Origin: an uncultured Clostridia bacterium
GTDB taxonomy: Bacteria > Bacillota > Clostridia > Oscillospirales > Acutalibacteraceae
Length of the DNA: 22,083 nucleotides
NCBI GenBank assembly: GCA_937892525.1
Contig: CALAEV010000032.1
Location: forward strand, 1 to 22,083
Direction: 5' to 3'
Part shown: piece after piece, positions 6,878-15,150 of the stretch
How positions within the stretch are numbered: the stretch's first letter is position 1
How the letters are laid out: each line of letters begins with the position of its first letter
Position numbers and translations under genes: made by a program
The notes under the pieces: generated by a model
Told to the model about the DNA's origin: nothing
What the model saw: the letters and a program-made list of their open reading frames with translations, nothing else
The model's database searches: none

Positions 6878-7888
6878 ATGAATAAAAAATCAATTAAAAA
6901 ATTTGCTGTGATTTTCGCAGTAATTGTTGCATTGGTAGGAGTAATTGCATTTGTTATTATGGGGGTAAAGGATGTTATGAATTACGCACAACCGGCTAAA
7001 AGCGAAAGTGGAAAATATCTTTTTGCATACTTTGTAGGTAACGAGCCGGAGCAAGAGAGAATACACTTTGCAGTAAGTAAAGATGGTTATAATTTTGAAG
7101 CACTTAACGGTAATCAACCGGTCATTATTCAGAATCTTGGTAAGCGTTCAGTCCGTGACCCATATATTCTTAAAGGTCAAGATGGATTTTACTACATAAT
7201 CGGTACAGATATGAAGAGCGCAGAGGGTTGGACCTCAAACCACGCTCTTGTTACTTGGAAATCAAAGGATTTAATCACTTGGACAGACGAAACGATTATT
7301 GATATACGTGATTTTGGTGGCACATATTCAGAAACAACTCGTGCTTGGGCACCACAAGCAATCTGGGATGCAGAAAAACAAGCATATATGGTTTACTGGG
7401 CGCACTCAACTGTATGGAACGATGTTGCACAGATGTATTACGCATATACAACCGATTTTAAAACACTTACAGAACCTCAACTTTTGTATGAGCGCCCCGG
7501 AATTCAGACCATTGACGGTGATATTGCATACAGCGAAGAAAAAGGTCTTTATTATCTTTATTTTAAGCACGACGAAGACCAGACAATCGCTTATGTAACA
7601 AGCGAGAATCTTACAGGACCATATACAAGTGAGCCAGTAGTTGTATCACTTGCAACAACAGGCGTTGAAGGTAGCGAAATCTATAACATAACAGGTACAG
7701 ACCAATGGGTTATGATTATGGACGAATACGGCACAGACCGTTTCTTTATGCAACAGACAAGTGATTTTGAAAACTTTAAGCCAGTGAAGGCAGAGGATTA
7801 CAGTATGGAATTCTTCCCACGCCACGGCTCAGTTGTAGCAATTACAGACGACGAGTATAAAGCACTTGTTGAACATTTTGGTAAGTAA
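6878..7888 (+). CDS. Membrane-anchored GH43-like glycosidase
   Basis: 336 residues. A basic start (MNKKSIKK) and one hydrophobic helix (about 9-30) without a lipobox suggest an uncleaved anchor with the enzyme outside. The rest reads as the five-bladed GH43 beta-propeller: SVRDPYILKG with the likely base Asp94, RAWAPQAIWD typical of the second blade, TIDGDIAY (Asp213 or Asp215 as pKa modulator), VEGSEIY (Glu264 as likely acid), and a closing FFPRHGSVV. GH43 enzymes usually release arabinose or xylose from plant polysaccharides; the exact activity here is not determined. The ATG has GGAGG five bases upstream and follows the EamA gene by 2 nt. A strong terminator follows. Confidence 0.85.
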   Translation: MNKKSIKKFAVIFAVIVALVGVIAFVIMGVKDVMNYAQPAKSESGKYLFAYFVGNEPEQERIHFAVSKDGYNFEALNGNQPVIIQNLGKRSVRDPYILKGQDGFYYIIGTDMKSAEGWTSNHALVTWKSKDLITWTDETIIDIRDFGGTYSETTRAWAPQAIWDAEKQAYMVYWAHSTVWNDVAQMYYAYTTDFKTLTEPQLLYERPGIQTIDGDIAYSEEKGLYYLYFKHDEDQTIAYVTSENLTGPYTSEPVVVSLATTGVEGSEIYNITGTDQWVMIMDEYGTDRFFMQQTSDFENFKPVKAEDYSMEFFPRHGSVVAITDDEYKALVEHFGK

Positions 7889-7891
7889 TCA

Positions 7892-7928
7892 AAAATTAAA
7901 GGGATGCTTGGGCATCCCTTTTTAATTT
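7892..7928. terminator. Bidirectional intrinsic terminator
   Basis: Arms GGGATGC (7901-7907) and GCATCCC (7912-7918) with loop TTGG, flanked by A-rich sequence on the left and T-rich on the right, extending the pairing. It can end both the plus-strand GH43 operon and the minus-strand PBP operon; it overlaps the PBP stop codon at 7922. Confidence 0.85.
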
Positions 7929-9322
7929 GCATATTCACTTTTTACTGTTCTCATAACCTTTGATGCAATTGGTACTGCACTTCTAATACTTGAGGTTGTG
8001 TCTTCAACTACAACAATAATTGCAAATGGCATATCTTCATGTTGTGAATAGCCAACAAACAAGGCATTTGGTTTTGCACCCTCATTGTCACTTACTTCTG
8101 CAGTACCTGTTTTGCCACACATTTTCATTTGTGGGAAATAACTATCACCATAGTAATTCTTAACATTTGAGCGAAGCAAATCATCAAGTTTGATTGCAGT
8201 ATCCATAGTGAAATACTCGCCAAGGGTTTCAGTTGTTGTACGGTATGTGACTTTGCCCTCTGGGGAGATAATCTCACTTACAATCTGTGGTGACGGTGCA
8301 ACACCGTCATTAGCAATCGCACACATTATTGTAAGCATTTGACAAGGATTTATAAGAGTGGTGTATTGACCAATACCTGCCCAACCTAAATCAAGGGCAT
8401 TAGCCTCAGTAAGACTTATTTTACTTTTTGCACAACGGATTTTATCACTTACCATAATATTTGTGCTGTTAAAGCCTAATCTTTCTGCAGTAGCAGTCAT
8501 TTTTTCGTTGCCCAATTCATAAGCAATTTCTGCAAATGCCACATTACAGGACTTATTAAGCGCTTCTTCAAAATCCACTTTACCGTGAGTACCGTTACAG
8601 ATTACATAGCCTTCACCAATCTGCACTTTACCCTTACAAGTAAAAGTACGGTCATAAATGTCAGGTATATTCTCAATAGCACAAGCTGAAGTAATAACCT
8701 TAAAGGTTGAACCAGGTGTGTAAAGTCCTGAGAAAAACCTATTCATATAAATACCATCATATTTGCCTGTTGTGTCGGTATTAATATCGGTAGGTTTATT
8801 TAAAATATCATAAGTTGGATTTGAAACAATACAGATAATCTCACCTGTTTTGTAATTCATAACTCCAACAGTACCTTTTTTGTTGCCCAACGCCTTATAT
8901 GCAGTTTTGCACACTTCTGCGTTAAGTGTAAGTTTAATATCGTTGCCCTTGCCGTAGCGTTTAAGGTTATAAACGCCATCAGTTAAGGTGTAGCCTGTAA
9001 GCTCATCTTTGAAAGATGTCTGAATACCACTTGCAATATATCCTGCACTGTCGCCAACGGTATGCAAAGTGCCAAGACGGATATATTTGTTGCTATGGTA
9101 AACGCGTTTGCCATTTTCTGTGGTTACAAGAAGTTCACCATTAATATCGGTAATATCACCTGCAGTGGCAAGAGTGCCGTTTGAGTATAAATGCTGATTT
9201 GCTCTGTTCATAGCCCATACATTTGAATTTGAAACAAGGTTATAAAAGAGTAATCCACACCCTGCAAGAAAGAGTAAAATCAATGCGTAAAGAGTTAATG
9301 CTCTGCGTGAAATAGATTTCAT
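7922..9322 (-). CDS. Class B penicillin-binding protein (PbpA/FtsI type)
   Basis: 466 residues. One N-terminal signal-anchor helix (about 9-30) places the transpeptidase outside the membrane. The three active-site motifs are intact: STFK (Ser205 nucleophile, Lys208), SCN (258-260) and KTGT (404-407). Before them is a short, reduced dimerisation domain. The small size and sequence resemble the PbpA type that pairs with a SEDS glycosyltransferase, as in actinobacterial rodA-pbpA loci. It cross-links peptidoglycan. The start overlaps the SEDS gene stop by 4 nt (ATGA), so the pair is probably made in equal amounts. Whether it serves septation, elongation or sporulation cannot be told from sequence. 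Confidence 0.93.
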   Translation of the reverse strand: MKSISRRALTLYALILLFLAGCGLLFYNLVSNSNVWAMNRANQHLYSNGTLATAGDITDINGELLVTTENGKRVYHSNKYIRLGTLHTVGDSAGYIASGIQTSFKDELTGYTLTDGVYNLKRYGKGNDIKLTLNAEVCKTAYKALGNKKGTVGVMNYKTGEIICIVSNPTYDILNKPTDINTDTTGKYDGIYMNRFFSGLYTPGSTFKVITSACAIENIPDIYDRTFTCKGKVQIGEGYVICNGTHGKVDFEEALNKSCNVAFAEIAYELGNEKMTATAERLGFNSTNIMVSDKIRCAKSKISLTEANALDLGWAGIGQYTTLINPCQMLTIMCAIANDGVAPSPQIVSEIISPEGKVTYRTTTETLGEYFTMDTAIKLDDLLRSNVKNYYGDSYFPQMKMCGKTGTAEVSDNEGAKPNALFVGYSQHEDMPFAIIVVVEDTTSSIRSAVPIASKVMRTVKSEYAN

Positions 9323-10554
9323 TGACGAACACCTCCATATCTGTAAGTGCTACGGTCAACTGCTTTGATGAAAGCAAGAAGCATCCAACAACAAATTATA
9401 CTTGAGCCACCACGGCTGATAAATGGTAGCGTTACACCGGTAAGTGGAAGAATATCATTTACGCCGAATACATTAAGTGAAGCTTGGAAAAGCATAAGTG
9501 AAGATGCTGCACAAGCACAAATTGCATAAAATGACGAACGCGCATATTTTGAATGACGTATTGAGTAAACAAGAAGTGCAACATAAGAAAGCAAAATTGC
9601 ACCTGCCATAATCATACCGAACTCTTCACAAACTACACCAAAAACAAGGTCTTCTGTTGCTGCAAAAATATTTCGAAGTTTACCGTTGCCAAGTCCAACG
9701 CCGAAAAGTCCACCACTTGCAGAGTAAATCATTGTTCGTGTTTGTTGATAACCTGAAGTATCAAAATATTCCCAAACGTGACCGTATGCTGCAAATCGGT
9801 TTGCAACATACGGACGGAACATAAGAACAATAAGTCCACCCATAAGGGCAATTGTGCAAACAAGCACAAGAGTTCTCACGTCACCTGAACGCATAAATGA
9901 AATTACAACAAATGTGAAGAAGAATATAAGTGCTGTTCCAAAGTCGTACATTAAGAATAATGCGCCAACACAGGCAAATGAGAAGATAATAAACTTGGTT
10001 AAGCTCTTGTTAGATTGCAGTTTTTCAAGTGTAGCAGCGCCCACAAAAATAAAGACAACTTTTACAAGCTCAGAGGGCTGAATTGATATTCCACCAATAT
10101 AAAGCCAGTTTTTTGCACCGTTTGTAAAACTTGCAAAAACAAGTGTGAACGCTAAAAGTCCGACTGCGCCGATTGCTGCAGGAATACGAAGGAATGAAAC
10201 TCGTTTTAAATCACGCAGTAACCATTGTAAAAAGACAAATCCGAAAATACCAATAAGTATTGCAACAAGTTGTTTGAGTGCTTTGTCAGGGTAAACGCTT
10301 GTGGTTATTGAAAGACCAATGGAGGTAAGCAAAAACGCGATAAGTTCAACTTCAAACCCCTTGCGTTTAAGAATGAGACGAGTTCCTATAAAATAAATGT
10401 ATTCAACAAGCATATAAATACCGAAAGTGAGAATTATGCCCATTTTATGTTCACTTGACGCTTTACTTACAAGTGTAAAAAGACAAGTCAACTGAAAAAG
10501 AGTAATAACAAAAAGCATTATTACAAGACTTACGTTTTTAGTTCTTTTAAGCAT
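9319..10554 (-). CDS. FtsW/RodA/SpoVE-family SEDS peptidoglycan glycosyltransferase
   Basis: 411 residues, about ten helices. SEDS proteins polymerise lipid II into glycan strands together with a class B PBP. Family motifs: NWLYIGGISIQPSELVKV (about 149-166), GGLFGVGLGNGKL (281-293), TEDLVFGVVCEEFG with Asp302 in the place of the catalytic Asp of the FtsW TDFIF segment, and PLTGVTLPFISRGGSS (370-385). The last usually reads ISYGGSS; here Tyr is Arg380. ATG 10554 has AAGGTG five bases upstream. It lies 30 nt after the FHA gene and overlaps the PBP gene, giving an FHA-SEDS-PBP operon. FtsW versus RodA cannot be decided here. Confidence 0.94.
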   Translation of the reverse strand: MLKRTKNVSLVIMLFVITLFQLTCLFTLVSKASSEHKMGIILTFGIYMLVEYIYFIGTRLILKRKGFEVELIAFLLTSIGLSITTSVYPDKALKQLVAILIGIFGFVFLQWLLRDLKRVSFLRIPAAIGAVGLLAFTLVFASFTNGAKNWLYIGGISIQPSELVKVVFIFVGAATLEKLQSNKSLTKFIIFSFACVGALFLMYDFGTALIFFFTFVVISFMRSGDVRTLVLVCTIALMGGLIVLMFRPYVANRFAAYGHVWEYFDTSGYQQTRTMIYSASGGLFGVGLGNGKLRNIFAATEDLVFGVVCEEFGMIMAGAILLSYVALLVYSIRHSKYARSSFYAICACAASSLMLFQASLNVFGVNDILPLTGVTLPFISRGGSSIICCWMLLAFIKAVDRSTYRYGGVRQ

Positions 10555-10584
10555 AATTTCACCTTCTTTCTTTAGTTTTATACT

Positions 10585-11301
10585 CTAGTTTTCTTCATAT
10601 AAAAATGCAAAATCACCGATTTTTATAACATCTCCATCGTAAAGGGGAGTTTCAGAGAAGATTTCTTCACCATTAAGAGTAGTTTTTGTGACTTTACCGA
10701 AATCTACAATAAACCAATGATTATTCTGCTTGAAGATTTCTGCTTGTCTGCGCGATACATAAGGTGCAGAAATTTCAATATTGCTACCCACTTGCCTGCC
10801 GATTGTAATATAATCACCGTCAAGGTTGAACTCGGTATTATCAACAATATTTACAAGTCGTGAGCGAGTAGAAACTTCATCTTTCTTGTGCGAAATATCG
10901 TTGTCTGCCTCACTACCCATATAGAATTTCATAATGGCTGTGCCGAAAGCAATAACATCACCGTCAGAAAGTTTTTCGCTTTTCTCAATTTTATTACCGT
11001 TCACATAAACGCCGGTTTTAGATTCGGTATCAAACACATAAAATCCGTCTCTTCGCAAAGCCACAACGGCGTGGGAACGTGATACAGTTGAGTTTGTAAA
11101 CACAATATCACAAGATTTACTTCTGCCGATAGATGTTTCGTAACAGGTTACAGGGTGTTGCTCGTCATTTGCCATATTTACAAGTACTGCGTAAATCTTT
11201 TTATCAGGGCGCAGACGGATAAGTGATAAAACGCAGTTCAATATAACTGCAATAGCAAGAATACAAAGAACATATCGCATTAAATATTCAAGACTTTCCA
11301 T
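10585..11301 (-). CDS. Membrane-anchored protein with two FHA domains
   Basis: 238 residues. One membrane helix (about 8-28), then two forkhead-associated domains facing the cytoplasm. FHA1 (about 54-128) has all usual phosphothreonine-binding positions: GR at 59-60, SRSH at 74-77, and NG at 101-102. FHA2 (about 162-236) has GR at 168-169 and NG at 210-211, but the SxxH motif reads SRRQ, so its His is Gln186 and binding may be altered. First gene of the operon with the SEDS and PBP genes, so it probably recruits or regulates the synthase in response to Ser/Thr phosphorylation. No kinase is present in this window. ATG 11301 has GGAGG upstream. Confidence 0.9.
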   Translation of the reverse strand: MESLEYLMRYVLCILAIAVILNCVLSLIRLRPDKKIYAVLVNMANDEQHPVTCYETSIGRSKSCDIVFTNSTVSRSHAVVALRRDGFYVFDTESKTGVYVNGNKIEKSEKLSDGDVIAFGTAIMKFYMGSEADNDISHKKDEVSTRSRLVNIVDNTEFNLDGDYITIGRQVGSNIEISAPYVSRRQAEIFKQNNHWFIVDFGKVTKTTLNGEEIFSETPLYDGDVIKIGDFAFLYEEN

Positions 11302-11344
11302 ATCTGCACCTCCTAGTAAGATTTATAGGTATTATACTATATCT

Positions 11345-11373
11345 AGAATAACTTTTTCTAATATTCTTGTCAA
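11345..11373 (-). promoter_or_regulatory. Promoter of the FHA-SEDS-PBP operon
   Basis: On the minus strand a consensus TTGACA (11368-11373) is followed after 17 nt by TATTCT (11345-11350). A second TATAAT at 11331-11336 has no matching -35 and may be a secondary start. The Shine-Dalgarno and ATG of the FHA gene follow about 45-50 nt downstream. Confidence 0.7.
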
Positions 11374-11416
11374 TGAATTTACAAATAATGTAATTGAATT
11401 TTAACTTTTTTGTAAT

Positions 11417-11447
11417 AAAAAAACACATGTTCGAAAATGAACCTGCG
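11417..11447 (-). terminator. Intrinsic terminator after tRNA-Arg
   Basis: On the minus strand, CGCAGGTTC (11447-11439) pairs with GAACATGTG (11432-11424) across a 6-nt loop with one internal mismatch and one wobble, followed by seven T. It starts 6 nt after the tRNA CCA end and closes that transcription unit before the FHA promoter. Confidence 0.7.
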
Positions 11448-11453
11448 CTTTTT

Positions 11454-11528
11454 TGGCACCCCTTGCGAGAATCGAACTCACATCTAATCCTTAGGAGGGA
11501 TTTATTCTATCCATTGAACTAAAGAGGC
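11454..11528 (-). tRNA. tRNA-Arg (anticodon CCT)
   Basis: 75 nt that fold fully by hand: acceptor arm GCCTCTT with AAGGGGT, D stem GTTC/GAAT, anticodon stem AATCC/GGATT with loop CTCCTAA, a 4-nt variable loop, T stem GTGAG/CTCGC with loop TTCGATT, discriminator G and an encoded CCA. The anticodon CCT (plus-strand 11493-11495) reads AGG arginine codons. No clear promoter lies directly upstream, so it may be read through from the lipoprotein gene ending at 11569. Confidence 0.96.
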
Positions 11529-11535
11529 GTATTTG

Positions 11536-11553
11536 GGCGAGTTAAAACTCGCC
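11536..11553. other. Hairpin between the lipoprotein gene and tRNA-Arg
   Basis: GGCGAGT and ACTCGCC pair as a 7-bp stem around TAAA. On the minus strand, the direction of the flanking genes, no T tract follows, so it is not a standard terminator. It may mark a processing point between mRNA and tRNA or protect the mRNA 3' end. Function is inferred only. Confidence 0.5.
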
Positions 11554-11568
11554 TTTATATTTTCATTT

Positions 11569-12444
11569 TTATTCTGCTATGTAGTTTTTCGACCAATTAT
11601 CAATAACTTTTGCAAATTCATCGCCTTTCATAGCTTCAAGACAAGTGGTACGGTTGTTTTCGTAATATCCGTAAGTTTTGTCAAAAACATCTATTCTCTG
11701 AACAAGGAAAATGTAGTCATCAAGAGTGATTGTTGCCGTTTTGCCTGACTCAATCTTTTTGACTTCATTAAAGAAGCCTTGTGGGAATGTACCATCAGAA
11801 AATGCGTTGATAAGCGTACTGTGCACCTCGGTATCTTCACCTAATGACACAACTGCTTCCTCAATAAGCGTACCCTCGTTGATAAGTGTCACAACAGAGT
11901 TATATGATGCGATTACAGATTTCTTTTGCTCGTCTGTCATAGCAACGCTTGTGCCTGTTTCGTCAACATTGAAAAGATAACCTGTAACAAAACGGATTGC
12001 TATATAGTTTTCTTTGAAATACGCCTTGATTTCCTCTTCGCTTATGTTGCTGTAATAATCGGCAAGGAGTGCAGATTCGTATTCTTTTGAAAGTTCGATT
12101 TTATATATTGTCTGCTTTGAAACACCAATTTCGTTGTAATAACTGCCGTAAAGATGCCATAGATTGTTCACAGCAGTTGAAAGAGCACCTTTAACTTCTG
12201 AATCGATTGAAAGACCGCGATTTTGGAACTCTGAATTTATTGTTACATATCGTGAAATTGCGTTTTTAATTGCATCTTCGCCCACTTCACCGTTTTCGTC
12301 TTTTGGGAGAGTGTTTTCAAAATATGTATAGATTTCATTATCAATTTTCACACCGTTTACCTTAACTTTTGCAGGGCCTGAGCAAGATGTAAGCACAAGT
12401 GCAAGGGTAAGTGTTGCAAGAAGAAGTGAAATAACTTTTTTCAT
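11569..12444 (-). CDS. PrsA/SurA-like foldase lipoprotein
   Basis: 291 residues. The N-terminus is a lipoprotein signal peptide with lipobox LTSC (Cys21), so the mature protein is tethered to the outer membrane face. A helical SurA-N-like chaperone region (about 28-140) is followed by a segment with the parvulin pattern: residues near 145-155 (IRFVTGYLFNV), then PQGFFNEVKKIESGKTATI and IFLVQRIDVFD. The parvulin part is divergent, so isomerase activity is uncertain; a role in folding exported proteins is the likely reading. ATG 12444 shares its A with the upstream stop (TAATG) and has GGAGG, so it is coupled to the DUF2238-like gene. Confidence 0.75.
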   Translation of the reverse strand: MKKVISLLLATLTLALVLTSCSGPAKVKVNGVKIDNEIYTYFENTLPKDENGEVGEDAIKNAISRYVTINSEFQNRGLSIDSEVKGALSTAVNNLWHLYGSYYNEIGVSKQTIYKIELSKEYESALLADYYSNISEEEIKAYFKENYIAIRFVTGYLFNVDETGTSVAMTDEQKKSVIASYNSVVTLINEGTLIEEAVVSLGEDTEVHSTLINAFSDGTFPQGFFNEVKKIESGKTATITLDDYIFLVQRIDVFDKTYGYYENNRTTCLEAMKGDEFAKVIDNWSKNYIAE

Positions 12445-13139
12445 TAGTCTTCCTCCTTTGATTTAATGTAATCAAGATAGAGTTTATCTTTAAGAAGGCG
12501 CTTTTCGTTCTGGAGACGACGCTCTTCTTTAACTTGTTCTTTGTTTTTACCGATAATTCCGTTGCGTAAAAATGCGACGAAAAGCATAGTAACTACGGCA
12601 CCTACTGCACAACTGATAAAATCTACCATTGTATCGGTATTTCCCTTTTGAAGTGTCATACCATAAAGCTTGTCCATTGAAAATTCATAGATTTCCCAAC
12701 CCACTGCAATACTTAATGCAAACGCAAGTGAGAAAAGTGATGACATAGCAGGGCCTAAATCCCCACGCTTACGGTAGATAATATTTGCAAAATCGTAACC
12801 AAACCAAGCAGAAAGCACGCCTGATGCACAATGAGTTACAATATCAAAATGTTCAAAGGTTGTACGGTTGTTAAGAGTTGAACCAATACACACAGCAATA
12901 AAAATGAAAAGAGAAAGCATAGTTTGTGTTGATGCTTCAACTTCAATTATAAATGATTTTTTACCGAAAATCTGAAAGAAATCCCACAAGTGAGTGAAGA
13001 TGATAGCAAAAATCGCCTCTAAAAATTCCACAACTGACCCATGAAAAAGACCATAAACACCCCAACCAAGAATGATAATTCGGAGTGCAATCCATAAAAT
13101 TCTTTGATTTTTTGGTAAATAGCCGTATGCTTTAGTCAT
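12444..13139 (-). CDS. DUF2238-like integral membrane protein
   Basis: 231 residues from ATG 13139, with GGTGG eight bases upstream; a TTG at 13154 lies before that site and is rejected. About six helices. Conserved features resemble the DUF2238 family: HCASGVLSAWFGYD in the middle, then VGWEIYEFSMDKLYG, and KGNTDTMVDFISCAVGA, i.e. the H..SG, WE..E and DT..D..... G pattern. No biochemical function is established for this family. A basic and acidic C-terminal segment (about 195-231, EERRLQNEKRLLKDKL) is likely a short cytoplasmic helix. Its stop overlaps the start of the lipoprotein gene by one base. Confidence 0.75.
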   Translation of the reverse strand: MTKAYGYLPKNQRILWIALRIIILGWGVYGLFHGSVVEFLEAIFAIIFTHLWDFFQIFGKKSFIIEVEASTQTMLSLFIFIAVCIGSTLNNRTTFEHFDIVTHCASGVLSAWFGYDFANIIYRKRGDLGPAMSSLFSLAFALSIAVGWEIYEFSMDKLYGMTLQKGNTDTMVDFISCAVGAVVTMLFVAFLRNGIIGKNKEQVKEERRLQNEKRLLKDKLYLDYIKSKEED

Positions 13140-13170
13140 TTTTTTAACCACCAAATTTTATTTCAATAAA

Positions 13171-13199
13171 ATAATATCATAAACACCTTGATTTTACAA
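13171..13199 (-). promoter_or_regulatory. Possible promoter of the DUF2238-lipoprotein-tRNA unit
   Basis: On the minus strand TTGTAA (13194-13199) and TATTAT (13171-13176) are 17 nt apart. The -35 overlaps the stop codon of the GH13 gene. Plausible but in AT-rich sequence. Confidence 0.4.
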
Positions 13200-15056
13200 G
13201 GAAAGTATTACGAAAGAACAACCGTCAATCTGCACCTCTTGGTTTTCAGGATTGTTTCCGTAAAGTGCCTTTGGATTTGCGTAGTAGTCAGGTAATCTGT
13301 AAGAAATAGGGTGCTCGTTGCGATTTACAATTACCATAATATCGCCGTTTTCGTTGTGACGACGGAATGCAACACATCCAAGCATTGAAGAAACAGGGGA
13401 GAAGTAGCCTTTTTCGAAAACAGGATTTTCTCGTCTTATTCTGCCCATTGTTTTGTAAAAATCAAGCAATTCTTTATTCTCGTTGCCCCAAGGGTAGCAG
13501 CCACGGTTAAATGGGTCTTTGTAGCCTTCCATTCCTGCTTCGTCACCATAGTAAACAGACGGAACACCAGGGAGGGTAAACTGTAATGCAACTGCACATT
13601 TAAGCAATTCTACACCCTTTTGATATTTATCGCCAAGTGAGTGTTCTGACTGCCATTTTCTATCACGGTATTCACAGCTTTCACCTGCAATTTTTGTGAT
13701 TGCGCGTTCAGTATCATGAGTGCCGATGTGATTCATCATAACATCAAGGCATTGTTTTGGGTAGTTTTCAACAATCTGCATAATTGTTGACATAAAATAC
13801 TCTGCCTTGCCGTTGCGACAAAAATCAATAATTGCATTTGCAAAGGGGTAATTCATAACAGAGTCAAACTGACTGCCTAAAAGATAGCGCCTGCGGCTAC
13901 CGTAACTGTGTTTTGTAGTTGCATCTTCCCACACTTCGCCCATAAGAAGTGCGTCAGGTTTTGTCTCTTTTAATCTTGCACGTAATTCATCAATGAAAAT
14001 GTCAGGTAATTCGTCTGCAACATCAAGACGAAAACCACTTGCCCCTGCTTTGAGCCACTTTTCGATTATGCCACCCTTACCATTGATGAAATTACGGTAT
14101 TCTTCGCCCTCTTCAATAACTTCAGGAAGTGTTTCAAATCCCCACCAACTTTGATATTTGTCAGGGAAGTTTGTGAACTTGTACCATTTATAATATGGGC
14201 TTTCTGCTGAGTTGTAAGCACCAAGAGTAGAATATCTGCCTTTTTTATTGAAATAAACGCTGTCGTCTCCTGTGTGAGAGAAAACACCGTCAAGAATTAT
14301 GCGAATACCGTGTTTTTTAGCAGATTTACAAAGACTTGTGAAGTCTTTTTCTGTGCCAAGTGTAGGGTCAATTTTACTGTAATCGGCAGTATCGTAACGA
14401 TGGTTTGAGTGGGACTCAAAAATGGGGTTGAGATAAATACAATTAACGCCTAAATCTTTAAGATAAGGCAGTTTTTCTTCTATGCCCTTTAGGTCGCCAC
14501 CAAAAAAATCGTTATTAAGGACTTTACCTTGTGGTGTTGGTCGCCATTCAGGCTCATTGCCCCAATCATCACGCATAATACGGTCAGCTGGCACATTTTC
14601 TTTTTTAGCACCTGAGTTATAAAAACGGTCAGGGAAAATCTGGTAGATTATTCCACCTTTAAGCCAGTCAGGAGTAGTGAAATCTTTTTCAGTAACGGTA
14701 AGTTGCCAGTCTTTTCGCGCAAGATAATTGCCTGAAAAGTCGCCGATTCCGTCTTGAGTCTGTAAAATTGAACTTCTGCCGTAAGATGAAAGATAGTCGA
14801 AGTGATACCAATAAAGACCTTCTTTTTCAATCGTGGTGTAAATATCCCAGATTTCAGCATCATCGCCACACATACCTGCCCACGACATAGCATATTCCTC
14901 GTAAACGCTGTCGTCACGACGAAGCATAAGTAACGCGCCACTACAACAAAATGAGCGTGGGAGCACCAGACGAAGATGAATTTCTTCGCCGGCTTCTATG
15001 CTACCAAATTTATTTTTGAAGAATAAATCCCTTGAATTGTAAGGAATTAATCCCAT
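13194..15056 (-). CDS. GH13 neopullulanase-like alpha-glucan hydrolase
   Basis: 620 residues with no signal peptide, so cytoplasmic. An N-terminal beta domain (about 1-125, CBM34-like) precedes the TIM barrel (about 130-540) and a C-terminal beta domain. The four GH13 regions are intact: DGVFSHTG (256-263), GFRLDVADE with nucleophile Asp345, GEVWED with acid/base Glu374, and NHIGTHDTE with Asp448. The segment WWGFETLPEV recalls neopullulanase or GH13_39-type enzymes; the subfamily is a guess. It would cut alpha-1,4 and perhaps alpha-1,6 bonds in imported maltodextrins. A single-gene unit with its own promoter; GAGGTG lies five bases before the ATG. Confidence 0.92.
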   Translation of the reverse strand: MGLIPYNSRDLFFKNKFGSIEAGEEIHLRLVLPRSFCCSGALLMLRRDDSVYEEYAMSWAGMCGDDAEIWDIYTTIEKEGLYWYHFDYLSSYGRSSILQTQDGIGDFSGNYLARKDWQLTVTEKDFTTPDWLKGGIIYQIFPDRFYNSGAKKENVPADRIMRDDWGNEPEWRPTPQGKVLNNDFFGGDLKGIEEKLPYLKDLGVNCIYLNPIFESHSNHRYDTADYSKIDPTLGTEKDFTSLCKSAKKHGIRIILDGVFSHTGDDSVYFNKKGRYSTLGAYNSAESPYYKWYKFTNFPDKYQSWWGFETLPEVIEEGEEYRNFINGKGGIIEKWLKAGASGFRLDVADELPDIFIDELRARLKETKPDALLMGEVWEDATTKHSYGSRRRYLLGSQFDSVMNYPFANAIIDFCRNGKAEYFMSTIMQIVENYPKQCLDVMMNHIGTHDTERAITKIAGESCEYRDRKWQSEHSLGDKYQKGVELLKCAVALQFTLPGVPSVYYGDEAGMEGYKDPFNRGCYPWGNENKELLDFYKTMGRIRRENPVFEKGYFSPVSSMLGCVAFRRHNENGDIMVIVNRNEHPISYRLPDYYANPKALYGNNPENQEVQIDGCSFVILSL

Positions 15057-15085
15057 AATTACACCTCAAAAATCATAATCAATAT

Positions 15086-15114
15086 ATTTTATCAAAAATA
15101 ACGCTATAATGCAA
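15086..15114 (-). promoter_or_regulatory. GH13 gene promoter
   Basis: On the minus strand TAAAAT (15086-15091), preceded by the extended element TGA, lies 17 nt from TTGCAT (15109-15114). It is the best promoter match before the GH13 gene. No CcpA-type cre site was seen nearby. Confidence 0.55.
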
Positions 15115-15150
15115 GAATTAAGTGAAAATGGAGTTTATTTCTGTTTAACA

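Noticed and set aside
11454..11528. tRNA-Arg as integration site of a mobile island
   Set aside because: No integrase gene and no repeated copy of the tRNA 3' end seen on either side.
13186..13201. Hairpin CCTTG/CAAGG at the GH13 stop codon as terminator
   Set aside because: Only five base pairs with a six-base loop and no T run after it on the minus strand; too weak to call.
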